A stretch of DNA of 37,697 bases from Nitrospira sp. (GCA_027020665.1 JALUVJ010000115.1:1-37697); one strand, 5' to 3'; counted from the first letter of the stretch, positions 1 through 8,560 are shown. The notes: a model not told the origin generated them from the letters alone. A program made the numbers and translations.

Positions 1-45
1 CAGTACAGTGGATTTAATGAATAATTGCCTGATTTCAATCGCCAT
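1..45 (-). CDS. DUF5908 family small eCIS protein (N-terminus only)
   Basis: Fifteen codons are visible, reading MAIEIRQLFIKSTVL before the window edge. This matches the typical start of DUF5908 proteins, short proteins encoded in contractile injection system loci at the position of afp6/pvc6, next to the second tube gene. The start lies 6 bases after the stop of the tube gene upstream, so the two are almost certainly co-transcribed. The family identification rests on the N-terminal motif and on position only, since the rest lies outside the window. Confidence 0.7.
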   Translation of the reverse strand, partial: MAIEIRQLFIKSTVL

Positions 46-51
46 GACAAA

Positions 52-510
52 TCAAATCGTCCGGTTTGAGTAGTTGTAACTCAGTTCTATTTTTTCAATC
101 GCCACTTCGTTCTTCGTTGAATTAAACGGATCAACCTCCCATTTAATAGGATAAGCGTTGGCAAAAGACCAAGCGCGCACCGGGGTTTTGTTTTCATTCA
201 TCAAATAAACTTCGATGGGCATGGGAAGAATTTGCGTCATAAAATCCCCCTCCAACACGGCCTTACACCAAACAACCAGCGGTGAAGTCAATTGAGCAAT
301 GCCGCGCTTGAGTACCATGTTCGGATGTTTCACGGGCTTGGGCAATTTATGAATATAGCGGTTTTCTCCGCCCTCCACGACGGACTCGGTTTCTATTTCA
401 GAGCCGATCCCGCTTACCTCCTGAAAAGAAGTATCCGACAAACCCAAGGTCGCAGAAAAAACAACCTTGAAATAAAAGGCGGGCAAGGGATAAGGATCAG
501 AAGAGAACAT
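52..510 (-). CDS. eCIS/phage tail tube protein (gp19 family), second copy
   Basis: A 152-aa protein of the T4 gp19-like tail tube family, which forms the inner tube of contractile injection systems. The N-terminal PLPAFYFKV strand, the SFQEVSGI segment and the C-terminal NEVAIEKIELSYNY segment are family hallmarks. I start it at the ATG at 510 rather than further upstream because a GAGGA Shine-Dalgarno lies just before it and the protein then begins in the usual place. It is encoded after the first tube gene and before DUF5908, which is the place of Afp5/Pvc5; that copy is thought to join the tube to the spike/baseplate. It is the same length as its neighbour but clearly divergent in sequence. 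Confidence 0.88.
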   Translation of the reverse strand: MFSSDPYPLPAFYFKVVFSATLGLSDTSFQEVSGIGSEIETESVVEGGENRYIHKLPKPVKHPNMVLKRGIAQLTSPLVVWCKAVLEGDFMTQILPMPIEVYLMNENKTPVRAWSFANAYPIKWEVDPFNSTKNEVAIEKIELSYNYSNRTI

Positions 511-604
511 CAGCCATTCCTCAAAACGGACAGGCCTGCGGTGAAAAAGACAAGAACAAACATCCCGCCCTTTCCACCGCACCTTCGCTCAAAAAACAAA
601 CACC

Positions 605-1063
605 TCAGGCGTTTGCGATGGTCACGCCTTCATGCACGATTTCGATCGATTCGATGGCGACTTCATTGCCATCCGATTTCAAATCCGTGCCGGTAATCTT
701 CGTCGGCCAGGCATTGGCGAGTGTCCAGGTCATCGTGGTGCCGCCCGCTTCATCCAAGAGGATAATGGTCACCGGGATGCGCTTAATCGTGTTCATTTTG
801 ATTTGATTAAACCAATCCCAGAATTTATTGTCGGACTTGAAGACGCCTTTTTTCATCGTCACATTGCCGGACTTTTGAATGCCCGGCATTTTAATCGTTG
901 AAAATTGAGGACTGTCGCCGTGACGGTATTCAATCGGCTGCGACTCAATATCGAGGCCGGAGACCTCTTGAAACGACATCACTTCCGTATCCCATTTCAC
1001 CTGAAAATGGAACTTGGGCATCGGCCATACGGTGGTTGACTGCGCGGACCCATCATCTGCCAT
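605..1063 (-). CDS. eCIS/phage tail tube protein (gp19 family), first copy
   Basis: A 152-aa gp19-like tail tube protein, probably the main tube subunit (Afp1/Pvc1-like). It shows PMPKFHFQVKW at the N-terminus, MSFQEVSGLDIESQPIEYR, a central MKKGVF motif and a C-terminal NEVAIESIEIVHEG, all shared with the second copy at 52-510. It follows the sheath gene by 85 bases. Tube subunits stack as hexameric rings inside the sheath and carry or guide cargo. Which of the two copies builds most of the tube is inferred from gene order and not shown by the sequence. Confidence 0.9.
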   Translation of the reverse strand: MADDGSAQSTTVWPMPKFHFQVKWDTEVMSFQEVSGLDIESQPIEYRHGDSPQFSTIKMPGIQKSGNVTMKKGVFKSDNKFWDWFNQIKMNTIKRIPVTIILLDEAGGTTMTWTLANAWPTKITGTDLKSDGNEVAIESIEIVHEGVTIANA

Positions 1064-1148
1064 GATAAACCTCCATTCAATAAATATTTACGATTTTAAA
1101 ACCTTAAATTTTATCCCCGAAACAAGTATCAACACATCCCCTTTCGCT

Positions 1149-2714
1149 TTACGATTTCTGCATCTGCTGCTGGAATGTGATCTCGATAAACTCGGCCGGA
1201 CGGGAAATCGCAACCAGCACGGTAATACGCAAGATGCCTTCCAGAATATCCTCCGGCGTCATCGTTTCACCCAGGCCGACATGCACGCTAAAGGCATCGT
1301 CCGGGCTGGCGCCCGCCAAACCGCCGCGTTTCCAAATACCGGTTAAAAAGTTGCGGATCATGCCTTTCATGGTCGTCCAGGTGCTGGAGACATTGGGTTC
1401 AAAAACATAGGCTTTGCTCGCCAGACGAATCGACTCTTCCAGCATAATCATAGTGCGGCGCACATTCACATATCGCCAGTCCAGACTATTGCCGTCCAAA
1501 GTCCGCGCCCCCCAAACCAGAGTCCCCTCTCCGATAAACGCACGGATCGCGTTAATCGATTTGCCTTGTGTGGTGACGTTGAGGTCTTCCTGCTCGTCAT
1601 GGGTAATGTTGACTGTTGGAGAAACAACGGCAGCCAGACTCACATTGGCCGGTGCCTTCCAAACCCCTTTCAAATTATCAACCATCGTGAAAACGCCCGC
1701 CATCGCGGCACTGGGCGGAAGCAGGTTGAGCGCCTCCTTGATTTCAGACAATATTTTTCCAAAAAGCGGCGACATGGCAATCAGGCTTTTATTGAGCAGG
1801 CGTTTGTTTGAAGCGGCTTCTTCGGGCTCTAAGTCGGCGAAGTCATTGCCAATATTGTTGACCGCTTCGACCTGCTGAATGATCTTGCCCTTTTCCGCTT
1901 TTTGAGCGGGCGTGTCTGTATCTTCCACCGTAGGCGGGGTCTCGGGAATCCCCAGTTCCGTTCGGAGCAGGGCCTGGAGTTGATCTTTGTTGGCCACATT
2001 GGCGCTACTTAGATCTTTGTCTTGTGTGATTGTCGTATTCACCCAGGGATAATATGCGGCCGCATAGTCGAGATAATTGATGCCCAAAGCACCGCGGAAG
2101 GTTTCAATCATATCCCCCGCAGGATCCTGCCGATCCCGGAATCCGTCCCAAACATCCAGGATGGCCACGCGGTTTTTCATTTTTCCGCCACAGTGGGCCA
2201 AGGCCGTTTGCTGCACGGCAATACAATCCGGCTGTTTTAAAAGCACGGCATCCGGCATCACCACCATCGTAGGTTCCTGCTCTTTCACCAGCAGGTTAAT
2301 GCCTTTCTGGAGTTTATCCGGTGCAACATTGTCCTTATAGCTCCCGACCGAGACGATATAACACGGGCCGCCGCCGTTTTGGAAAAAGAGCAACATGCTG
2401 TAAAAAAGCAGGTATTTTCCCGTCTCCTGTGTCAGCGCATAATCCTTGCCGCCGAAAGAAAAGGCCGGCTCGTCTGTTGCGTCCGCCGCCGCTTCTTCGA
2501 CCTTAAAAGTCGGGCTGGGACCAAAACCGTAATAGTCGTAAAATTCGGCCATCGACGTAATCCGCCAAGGTTTATTCAATAGTGACTTTCCTTTATTATC
2601 CGCCCGTTCGGTATAACCGATAAAAGCAGGAACCGCCGTCGCAACCTCTACGACAGAATTCGGAAAAGCACTCTTTTCAACGATGTAAACACCGGGGGTT
2701 TTCATCTGTCCCAT
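1149..2714 (-). CDS. contractile tail sheath protein
   Basis: A 521-aa tail sheath protein (Afp2-4/Pvc2-4 type), which polymerises around the tube and contracts to drive it into a target. The N-terminus (TPGVYIVEKSAFPNSV, then VPAFIGYTE) and the C-terminal third (WGARTLDG, WRYVNVRRTMIMLEESI, then RPAEFIEITFQQQ at the end) are typical of the family and hold the handshake strands between subunits. A variable region between residues about 50 and 330 carries the surface insertions. The start has a strong GGAGAGGGAG-type ribosome binding site. Only one sheath gene is seen, whereas Afp and PVC have several; others could lie beyond the left edge. Confidence 0.95.
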   Translation of the reverse strand: MGQMKTPGVYIVEKSAFPNSVVEVATAVPAFIGYTERADNKGKSLLNKPWRITSMAEFYDYYGFGPSPTFKVEEAAADATDEPAFSFGGKDYALTQETGKYLLFYSMLLFFQNGGGPCYIVSVGSYKDNVAPDKLQKGINLLVKEQEPTMVVMPDAVLLKQPDCIAVQQTALAHCGGKMKNRVAILDVWDGFRDRQDPAGDMIETFRGALGINYLDYAAAYYPWVNTTITQDKDLSSANVANKDQLQALLRTELGIPETPPTVEDTDTPAQKAEKGKIIQQVEAVNNIGNDFADLEPEEAASNKRLLNKSLIAMSPLFGKILSEIKEALNLLPPSAAMAGVFTMVDNLKGVWKAPANVSLAAVVSPTVNITHDEQEDLNVTTQGKSINAIRAFIGEGTLVWGARTLDGNSLDWRYVNVRRTMIMLEESIRLASKAYVFEPNVSSTWTTMKGMIRNFLTGIWKRGGLAGASPDDAFSVHVGLGETMTPEDILEGILRITVLVAISRPAEFIEITFQQQMQKS

Positions 2715-2733
2715 ATTTTCTCCCTCTCCATAG

Positions 2734-3585
2734 TTAACAATTCACATATATTTCAGATATGACCGACTCTTTCCCATTGATTATTTCCGTATTGATCTGA
2801 TCCGCAGATGCGACCGGCAAACGTTTGATGATGACTTTGCCGTTGCCCGCACTTTTCTCCCTGAGCTGAAAACGCCGTTGTACATTTTCCCGCAGCCCAA
2901 TCGGGCGTGTTGATCGATAAATTAAAGCCCTCTTGCGCCCGGGCAATGTTGTTATTCCACCCGATTCAAAAGCTGTTTCGTTATTGAGATCCGAGATATA
3001 GGTTTCTTTTTCCGCTAAGCTTCCCAGCAGATAGTATTTCCAATAGGTTTTTCTGACAGCGAATTTGATCGTGTAGCGTTTCGCGCCGTCTTCAAAAAAA
3101 GCAGGAGACATCTCAATATGGACAACACACACCGGTTTCACCCGCCGGTCTTTTTTATTCAAAATATCGACCAGCGGGGGCGATGCGATGGCTTTAAAAT
3201 CGGCCTCCGAAACAGTATCCGAGGTGTGCAAACGAAAAACATGCTCCCCCTCCGTCCGGGCCTTGCGACTGTCAAAATAAAGCAGGGTGTCGTCTTTATA
3301 GGCCGGGGCTTCCGTATAATTCTTAAACAAAGGGTCTTTAGAAAAAATCTTGTATTGAAACGATAAAGGCACCTCAAGGTCGTTCACATAATGTTCCAAT
3401 GCCTCAATCTGCGCATCATCGTAAAATACACCGATGCCATTTGCGGTATTGCGCGTCAGCAGGCCGATTCTTTGAAGGAGGGAGGCCGAACTTTGCGTCG
3501 GCACAAATGCGAGATTCAAACAAAGGGCCTCGTCAAAAAAAAGATGGTGCACCGCAAGATGAAATAGTGGCTGATAAGATCCCAT
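2734..3585 (-). CDS. uncharacterised eCIS-associated protein
   Basis: A 283-aa protein with no signal peptide and no membrane segment that I cannot assign to a named family. It begins MGSYQPLFHLAVHHLFF and appears to be mixed alpha/beta. Its start codon directly follows the stop codon of the DUF4255 gene (TAAATG), and the sheath gene follows after 19 bases, so it is translated as part of the eCIS operon. Its place between the cap-type gene and the sheath suggests a structural or assembly role, for example in the cap or in tube-length control. That is inference from position only. Confidence 0.75.
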   Translation of the reverse strand: MGSYQPLFHLAVHHLFFDEALCLNLAFVPTQSSASLLQRIGLLTRNTANGIGVFYDDAQIEALEHYVNDLEVPLSFQYKIFSKDPLFKNYTEAPAYKDDTLLYFDSRKARTEGEHVFRLHTSDTVSEADFKAIASPPLVDILNKKDRRVKPVCVVHIEMSPAFFEDGAKRYTIKFAVRKTYWKYYLLGSLAEKETYISDLNNETAFESGGITTLPGRKRALIYRSTRPIGLRENVQRRFQLREKSAGNGKVIIKRLPVASADQINTEIINGKESVISEIYVNC

Positions 3586-4158
3586 TTATGACTCATTCGC
3601 CGAAGTTTGCGGTTGTTTGAAACTGGGAACCCGGGTTTTAATGTCGCCCGAATCAAAGGTCACCATGCGTATTTTGTATAAAATCGAAGGCAGGTATTTT
3701 CCACTCAGAACCCCCCACAAGGTGCTCAAATCCTTGATATCAAGGTTTTCGATATCCAAAACAAGGCGATCGATTTCAGGGTTCAGATCGGGTGAATTTC
3801 GGTGGTCAAACAGAGGCCGCCGTTGAAAAAAACCGATGGCATTTGAAATAAATTTCAAGGCTTCGGAATATTGATTAAAGTGCGCCGCCACCATGACGTA
3901 CAGATTCAAAAAAACAGGCGGATACCCTTCAACAATGTGTTCCGATCCCGCCACCGTGCCATTGTTGATCCGACCCGGAACGGCGTCCTTTTCAATATTG
4001 ACGAGGAATAAAAGCAGCTTGTTATTGACCTGAGGCCCCACATTGCCGTCCTGCTCCAAAATATTGGAAAGCACGACGACATCCTCCCCTAAATCAAATT
4101 TATTTTTTAAAAACTGATTAAGTTGTGCGGCAATGTGATTTAAAGCAGAGTCGACCAT
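3586..4158 (-). CDS. DUF4255/Pvc16-like cap protein
   Basis: A 190-aa protein with the DUF4255 (Pvc16 N-terminal) pattern: MVDSALNHIAAQLNQFLKNKF at the start, then VVLSNILEQDG, NKLLLFLVNIEKD, a PPVFLNLYVMVAAHF segment and YSEALKFISNAIGFFQ. Afp16/Pvc16 caps the distal end of the tube and sheath and limits tube length. It is the first gene after a good promoter (4228-4256), so it heads the structural operon, unlike Afp/PVC where afp16 is the last gene. No clear Shine-Dalgarno precedes the ATG. Confidence 0.87.
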   Translation of the reverse strand: MVDSALNHIAAQLNQFLKNKFDLGEDVVVLSNILEQDGNVGPQVNNKLLLFLVNIEKDAVPGRINNGTVAGSEHIVEGYPPVFLNLYVMVAAHFNQYSEALKFISNAIGFFQRRPLFDHRNSPDLNPEIDRLVLDIENLDIKDLSTLWGVLSGKYLPSILYKIRMVTFDSGDIKTRVPSFKQPQTSANES

Positions 4159-4227
4159 ACTGGATCACGCAATCCCGGCACGCTCAAGCAGACAATAAGC
4201 GGCTCCCCCCTCAGCAAACGAGATCAT

Positions 4228-4256
4228 AAGTTACCCGCTCAATTCTACATTGTCAA
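4228..4256 (-). promoter_or_regulatory. sigma70-like promoter of the eCIS structural operon
   Basis: On the minus strand a perfect -35 TTGACA (4251-4256) is followed by a 17-bp spacer and a weak -10 TAACTT (4228-4233). Transcription would start near 4221, about 60 bases before the DUF4255 start codon. The weak -10 is consistent with a promoter that needs an activator. The rest of the 255-base gap (4159-4413) shows no gene. Confidence 0.55.
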
Positions 4257-4380
4257 GCGGACTATACTAAAAATGCACTTTATTATCGGGCATTCGATAT
4301 TTTAAAATCGCAGACTTATGAGGATAACACAGCCGCTTTTCCGGAACAGCCTATAATTTTTCAAGAATTACAAAAAAATA

Positions 4381-4403
4381 AGAAGAAAAACTCCGTTACG
4401 GAG
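4381..4403 (-). terminator. intrinsic terminator after the muramidase gene
   Basis: On the minus strand a short GC-rich hairpin (CTCCG, loop TAA, CGGAG) is followed directly by TTTTTCTTCTT, ten bases after the stop of the muramidase gene. The stem is only 5 bp, so it may be weak and allow some readthrough into the eCIS genes. Confidence 0.5.
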
Positions 4404-4413
4404 CGGGAAAAAT

Positions 4414-5325
4414 TTAAAGGCGAAGAGACCGAAAAGCTTCATAAAATTCCTGAATTTTTCCGCCATAGATTGCCGCCTGGCCCGGGCCGTTGTAGCGTTT
4501 TGCAAAAGCCGTAAAATCCTGTTTTTTCAGGGCCTCGACCATCGCGTTATCCATAAAATCGAAGAGACCGAAAATATGATAGCGGATATCACGGCTGAAA
4601 AAAGCAACCATGTCCTGAACGGTGGCGTAACCGATTTTTTTGTAGTTAAAGCCCATGATCTGCGGCGCACCCATGCTCATGGATTTTAACGCGGCGCTGT
4701 CATCCAGCTTTCGCGCAAAATTAAGCACACGCCATTCTTTTTTCTGATTGCCGTGAAAGTCTTCCCAGGGCCCGTTCTTTTTTTTGCGAAAGCGGTGCCC
4801 TTTCCAGCGGGCGGAAGGACTGAATTTGAAATGGGTATTAAAAACATCGGCATTGTTTTTGCCCCAATATTTCCAAAACTGATGATTTTCGAAACGGATA
4901 ACGGGTCGCCCGTCGGCACCAAACCCCTCCCCACCGCTCTCGACAAACAAAACCGCGACAGCACAACCCACTTCAATGCCCATCGTTTGACTTAAAACCG
5001 AAAGCAGGTTGCCGTAGCGGTTCCAAACCTCTGCGATGCGCTTCTGCCGCGCCAAAGCCCGTAAATCAATCGGATCTCCCGGAAGCGGCAAGGCCTGAAA
5101 GGCCGGTTTTTGCCAATAAAAATCCCCTTCCGGAGATTTTTTAATTTCACGCACATACCTGCCTGAAACAAAAGCCGAACCGGCTTGGTATGAAATTTTG
5201 AGCCAACCGCCCTGTTTTTCAAGTATCTCAACCTGCGCCCCGCGCGGCAGACGCCCCAGAATTTTTCCGGAGCGATCCGGCTGATCACGCATGTTCAAAC
5301 TAGATGCCGTTATTTCTCCTCGCAT
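4414..5325 (-). CDS. SH3-domain N-acetylmuramidase (DUF3380), endolysin-like
   Basis: A 303-aa protein with an N-terminal bacterial SH3 domain (residues about 3-60: SLNMRDQP, GRLPRGAQVEIL, GWLKISY, GRYV) and a C-terminal N-acetylmuramidase domain of the DUF3380 family (about 95-303). The likely catalytic Glu129 lies in VLFVESGG, followed by IRFENHQFW and later SMGAPQIMGFNY, all typical. It would cleave peptidoglycan glycan strands. It has no signal peptide, so it must reach the wall through lysis, a holin-like pore or another route. It follows the SLT gene by 15 bases and lies just upstream of the eCIS operon on the same strand. Confidence 0.9.
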   Translation of the reverse strand: MRGEITASSLNMRDQPDRSGKILGRLPRGAQVEILEKQGGWLKISYQAGSAFVSGRYVREIKKSPEGDFYWQKPAFQALPLPGDPIDLRALARQKRIAEVWNRYGNLLSVLSQTMGIEVGCAVAVLFVESGGEGFGADGRPVIRFENHQFWKYWGKNNADVFNTHFKFSPSARWKGHRFRKKKNGPWEDFHGNQKKEWRVLNFARKLDDSAALKSMSMGAPQIMGFNYKKIGYATVQDMVAFFSRDIRYHIFGLFDFMDNAMVEALKKQDFTAFAKRYNGPGQAAIYGGKIQEFYEAFRSLRL

Positions 5326-5340
5326 TCGCTTCCTCTTTCT

Positions 5341-6249
5341 TTAAGGTCGGAGATACTTAAAATAGCTCATCACCGGGCTGATGTCCTCTTCCGCAAACAG
5401 ACGGAAGCAATCATTGAACCACTTTACATAACGATCTGCGTGCTCGGCGCTATTGATCGGATATTGTCGCATCTTCCAGCGATTTTTATCACTTGCGTTA
5501 TAATAAACACCACCGGCATTGTAGGCACAGGCAACCTTGGGGGGATCGAAGTGGGTCACACGCCACTGCCGGGCAATATAGGCAACTCCCGCCCGGACGG
5601 CATTGTTCGGCTCCAATAACCAGTTCCGGTCAATGCTATCATCCCCAAGGGCATCGCGTGCCGTGGAAATCAAGGTTTGCATCAAGCCTGGAGACACTTT
5701 ATTCGGGGTGCGCTCGTCCGAAATATATCCCGGTTCTTCCCGCACAGCGGAAGGATCACCGCCGGATTCCGTGCAGATGGTCGCAACAATCAGTTCGACC
5801 GGGACCCCGATGCTTGCGGACCATTCCGTAATGTCATCCCCGAAACGCTCCCATATTCTTCGTACCGTCACGGGTTTCCCCCCCGTGTCCTCGGGCCTTT
5901 TCTTTCCCGCAATCAGGATGCCTTCGGAGGAAAGTTTCCAGCTCACGCTATCACGGAATCCATGCGGTTTTTTCAAATCCTCTAAGACAGTCAAAACCTT
6001 GTCAGATGCTGAATCAAGGGTGGACGATTCAAAGAGGACGGCCCACGTTCTCGGCCCCACAATGCCGTCCGGCACAAGTTGATGCGTCTTCTGGAAGCGC
6101 ATGACCGCCGCCTTGGTCACCGCACCGTAGAGTCCGTCCGGAACGAGTGCGGGACTCTGCCCCATCTCCCGCAAGCGATGCTGCACGGCAAGGATATCGT
6201 CTCCGCGCATTAAGGGAAAACCGTACTTTAAACCGCGTGTAAAAGACAT
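5341..6249 (-). CDS. PGB_1 plus SLT-type lytic transglycosylase
   Basis: A 302-aa protein with an N-terminal peptidoglycan-binding domain (residues about 12-75: GDDILAVQHRLREMG, VPDGLYGAVTKAAVMRFQ, VPDGIVGPRTW) and a C-terminal soluble lytic transglycosylase domain (about 135-270). The catalytic Glu161 is in ATICTESGGDPSA. SPGLMQTL and ACAYNAGG complete the fold, and the spacing between the Glu and GLMQ motifs is longer than usual. No signal peptide is present, as in phage tail lysozymes and endolysins. Together with the next gene it forms a two-enzyme murein-degrading pair beside the eCIS genes. Confidence 0.9.
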   Translation of the reverse strand: MSFTRGLKYGFPLMRGDDILAVQHRLREMGQSPALVPDGLYGAVTKAAVMRFQKTHQLVPDGIVGPRTWAVLFESSTLDSASDKVLTVLEDLKKPHGFRDSVSWKLSSEGILIAGKKRPEDTGGKPVTVRRIWERFGDDITEWSASIGVPVELIVATICTESGGDPSAVREEPGYISDERTPNKVSPGLMQTLISTARDALGDDSIDRNWLLEPNNAVRAGVAYIARQWRVTHFDPPKVACAYNAGGVYYNASDKNRWKMRQYPINSAEHADRYVKWFNDCFRLFAEEDISPVMSYFKYLRP

Positions 6250-6281
6250 GATCCTTCTCTAATTTTATAGGGTAAAAAGTG

Positions 6282-6968
6282 TTACGAACATCCGGTGACC
6301 GTTCCTTTTGCCGCGTTCACATCCAGCCGCAGACGTTCATAATTCGGTGCATACTTCGTCCCCGATGTCCCGGGTTCGTTGTTTTTTAAGGACTGAAGGA
6401 TGCGATTGAGATCCACGCACAATTTTTGCGGATTGCTTTGGCGCAAGAGTTCGGAGCGAAGCAGTGTATAGGCTCCGCTGTTCAAAAAATAAATTCCGCC
6501 GAGATGTCCCGGCTCGATCCGGAGAAACGCTTGCGCCGTATTCACAAGCTTCTCCGTCAGTTGCCGGGCCGCCGCACCTTTCTTCGTATCCTGCAAAAGC
6601 CGAATCGACTCCAGCAGGTTTTCATAGGTTTGTGCACGATTGAGATTAAGATCCTTCATTTGCCAGTCGCGGGTTTGTGCAATGCCGGTCTCCAGATGCG
6701 TGACTGCGCAAGCATAGTGCTTCGCAGGGTCAACGCCTTTTTTCGAGAGACGAAAACAGGCGTCCCCCTTGATAAGATGAAGTTGATTGCAGCCCTTGTC
6801 CGAGGATTCGCAAGAGATGTCCGTTGCGGCAAGCGCGGCATAATCCTGTTTTTCAAAATCAGCCTTCGCTGTTTTTAATCCTTTTAAAGCGGGGTTGCAG
6901 GCCGCAAACAAGAACGGCACGCACAAGAGGCCGATGAAGATGCGTTGTCGTTTGTTCTGTGCGCTCAT
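6282..6968 (-). CDS. lipoprotein of unknown function
   Basis: A 228-aa protein with a clear lipoprotein signal: basic start, hydrophobic core and lipobox LFAAC with Cys24 as the lipidated residue. The rest is mainly helical and Cys-containing, with a look of TPR-like or TRAP-T-like helical repeats, but I cannot name a family. Its start overlaps the stop of the upstream membrane protein gene by 4 bases (ATGA), so the two are translationally coupled and probably act together in the envelope. In a lysis block, a lipoprotein beside a membrane protein recalls spanin-like or regulatory partners, but there is no sequence proof. Confidence 0.8.
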   Translation of the reverse strand: MSAQNKRQRIFIGLLCVPFLFAACNPALKGLKTAKADFEKQDYAALAATDISCESSDKGCNQLHLIKGDACFRLSKKGVDPAKHYACAVTHLETGIAQTRDWQMKDLNLNRAQTYENLLESIRLLQDTKKGAAARQLTEKLVNTAQAFLRIEPGHLGGIYFLNSGAYTLLRSELLRQSNPQKLCVDLNRILQSLKNNEPGTSGTKYAPNYERLRLDVNAAKGTVTGCS

Positions 6969-8311
6969 GTGTCGATCTCCTCGCGAACCTTTTGGAAAAT
7001 CGCTTTTACCGGTTCTCCTTTTTGCTGCAAACCCTGGAACACGGTGAAGACCGCGTCCAAATCGGCTTTCGCCTCCGGGTTGCCATGAATTTTATCGATG
7101 TCGGCCATAAAATTTTCATAGCCGCCTGCTTCCGCAAGCAGTTCGGGCGCGATTTCGTTTTTCAGTTCAAGATCCACTGCTGCGCGCCGAAATTCTTCCA
7201 AACCGGCTTCAAATGCCTCGATCGATTCAAAGCGATCTTTGTATTGTTCCCAAAGTGCTGTTTTATCAGCGAAGCCCAAAAATTTCTCGACGGCCGCACC
7301 GATAAAAGGACGGTCGTTGTCTTCGAGTTCGGGCATGAATGCGTTTTTGAAAATCGGACTCTGGAGAAAGAGTGTAAATCCCGTATTGGCATCGACAATT
7401 TTAAGCGGCGTGTCTGCCGGGGAAAACGGGGCGTGTAAAATCCGTGATTTCCATTTTTGATAAGCGACCCCCGCCAAAGCCGTGCCCACGCTCACAACCC
7501 CGGCAATAATCGCCACGGGGGGAATGGACCCGCCGAGCACACCGGCAAAAGAGAGGCCGGCCTTTTGCACAATATTTTTAACGGGATTGTCTTTTCGAAA
7601 GTCATCAAAGACATCCTTCGCCTTTTGCACGGCCTGAACCGCATTGCCTAATTTTGAAAGATCCTTGGCCGAGCTCAAACCTTGCTCGAGCTTGCCCACG
7701 ACGCCGGAATATTTTTTCTTCAAATCCTCCGGCAGCAAGCCAACGGCCAACTTTGTCATCGTGATGCCTTTTTCAATTTTTTTGACAAGTGTCCCGGCTT
7801 GATCAGAGAGCGCCGCGTCACGGTCTTGCTGATACCCTTTGATCTGGTTGCGTTGTGCTTCATCCGTGCCTTTTGCACTGGACCGCGCACCAAAATAGAA
7901 TCCGATCACCGTGCCCAAGACCGTCGTCAATGTTTCCGGAAATCCCGTTCCGATAAAGGTGCCGATGACAACAAAATAAATCGAAATCGTGACTATAATC
8001 AGCGCCAGTACAGATCGAACCGTACCTGAAGGAAGCCCCGCCGGGCTTTCAAAAAAAAGCGACATGTGCTTTTCTTTTTGACAGCCGTCAAAAAATTTAT
8101 TTTGCAGCCGGTACATGTACCAGAGAAAACCGCCGATCACGAGGACGACAAAAATCGTCGATGCAATGGCCAAAAGCGTGTTGTTTGTTGATTTAGAAAC
8201 CGTCCCTTGTGCGTGCGCGACTGTTAGCAGAAGCACCAAAGAAATCCAAACGCTTCCGAAAATCGCCATTAGCTGCCGCAAGCCTTTTTTTTCGATCATT
8301 CTCTTTTTCAT
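6965..8311 (-). CDS. membrane-anchored protein of unknown function
   Basis: A 448-aa protein. I start it at the ATG at 8311, which has an AGGA ribosome binding site, not at the longer upstream reading. It begins with a basic stretch and a hydrophobic signal ending in AHAQG. Two membrane segments follow (around TIFVVLVIGGFLWYMY and VRSVLALIIVTISIYFVVIGTFIG) and then a GTVIGFYFGARSS motif seen in small membrane proteins linked to phages and mobile elements. The long C-terminal part is soluble and helical, with a further hydrophobic stretch (SIPPVAIIAGVVSVGTALAGVAY). It heads the block with the lipoprotein and two signal-less murein hydrolases; a holin-like or scaffold role is conceivable but unproven. 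Confidence 0.75.
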   Translation of the reverse strand: MKKRMIEKKGLRQLMAIFGSVWISLVLLLTVAHAQGTVSKSTNNTLLAIASTIFVVLVIGGFLWYMYRLQNKFFDGCQKEKHMSLFFESPAGLPSGTVRSVLALIIVTISIYFVVIGTFIGTGFPETLTTVLGTVIGFYFGARSSAKGTDEAQRNQIKGYQQDRDAALSDQAGTLVKKIEKGITMTKLAVGLLPEDLKKKYSGVVGKLEQGLSSAKDLSKLGNAVQAVQKAKDVFDDFRKDNPVKNIVQKAGLSFAGVLGGSIPPVAIIAGVVSVGTALAGVAYQKWKSRILHAPFSPADTPLKIVDANTGFTLFLQSPIFKNAFMPELEDNDRPFIGAAVEKFLGFADKTALWEQYKDRFESIEAFEAGLEEFRRAAVDLELKNEIAPELLAEAGGYENFMADIDKIHGNPEAKADLDAVFTVFQGLQQKGEPVKAIFQKVREEIDT

Positions 8312-8560
8312 GGGATATCCTAGGTTTAAATCATAAGATGAATCAGGCAAGAATGCATAGCCATGTGGACTCATGCTGCCGTAGTGAGCAAAACCACAAT
8401 GGAATACGCCTAAATTATTTGGGATTGCTTAAAAATTCTTCTGAAAAAGATTTCTTTATACAATTTTCTAGAAAAAATGGCAATAGACATATTGCCTGTT
8501 TTTTAGACCGCACAGGGCGAAGCACTTGCGTTTCTGACTTCATATAAATATTCCCGAGCG
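8312..8560. other. AT-rich stretch without a recognised gene
   Basis: This stretch is richer in A and T than its surroundings. It holds a possible minus-strand 42-codon frame from an ATG at 8541 (MKSETQVLRPV...) and an overlapping plus-strand frame. Neither has a recognisable domain or a clear ribosome binding site. It sits between the membrane protein gene and an IS110 remnant and may be insertion debris. Confidence 0.4.

Noticed and set aside
4168-4227. 20-codon leader frame between the eCIS promoter and the DUF4255 gene
   Set aside because: Its ATG lies at or before the predicted transcript start, and it has no ribosome binding site, so it is probably chance.
8209-8547. Plus-strand 112-codon frame across the 469-codon minus-strand reading and its upstream region
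   Set aside because: Its first half is antisense to the membrane protein gene and the rest shows no domain; at most it reflects AT-rich insertion debris.
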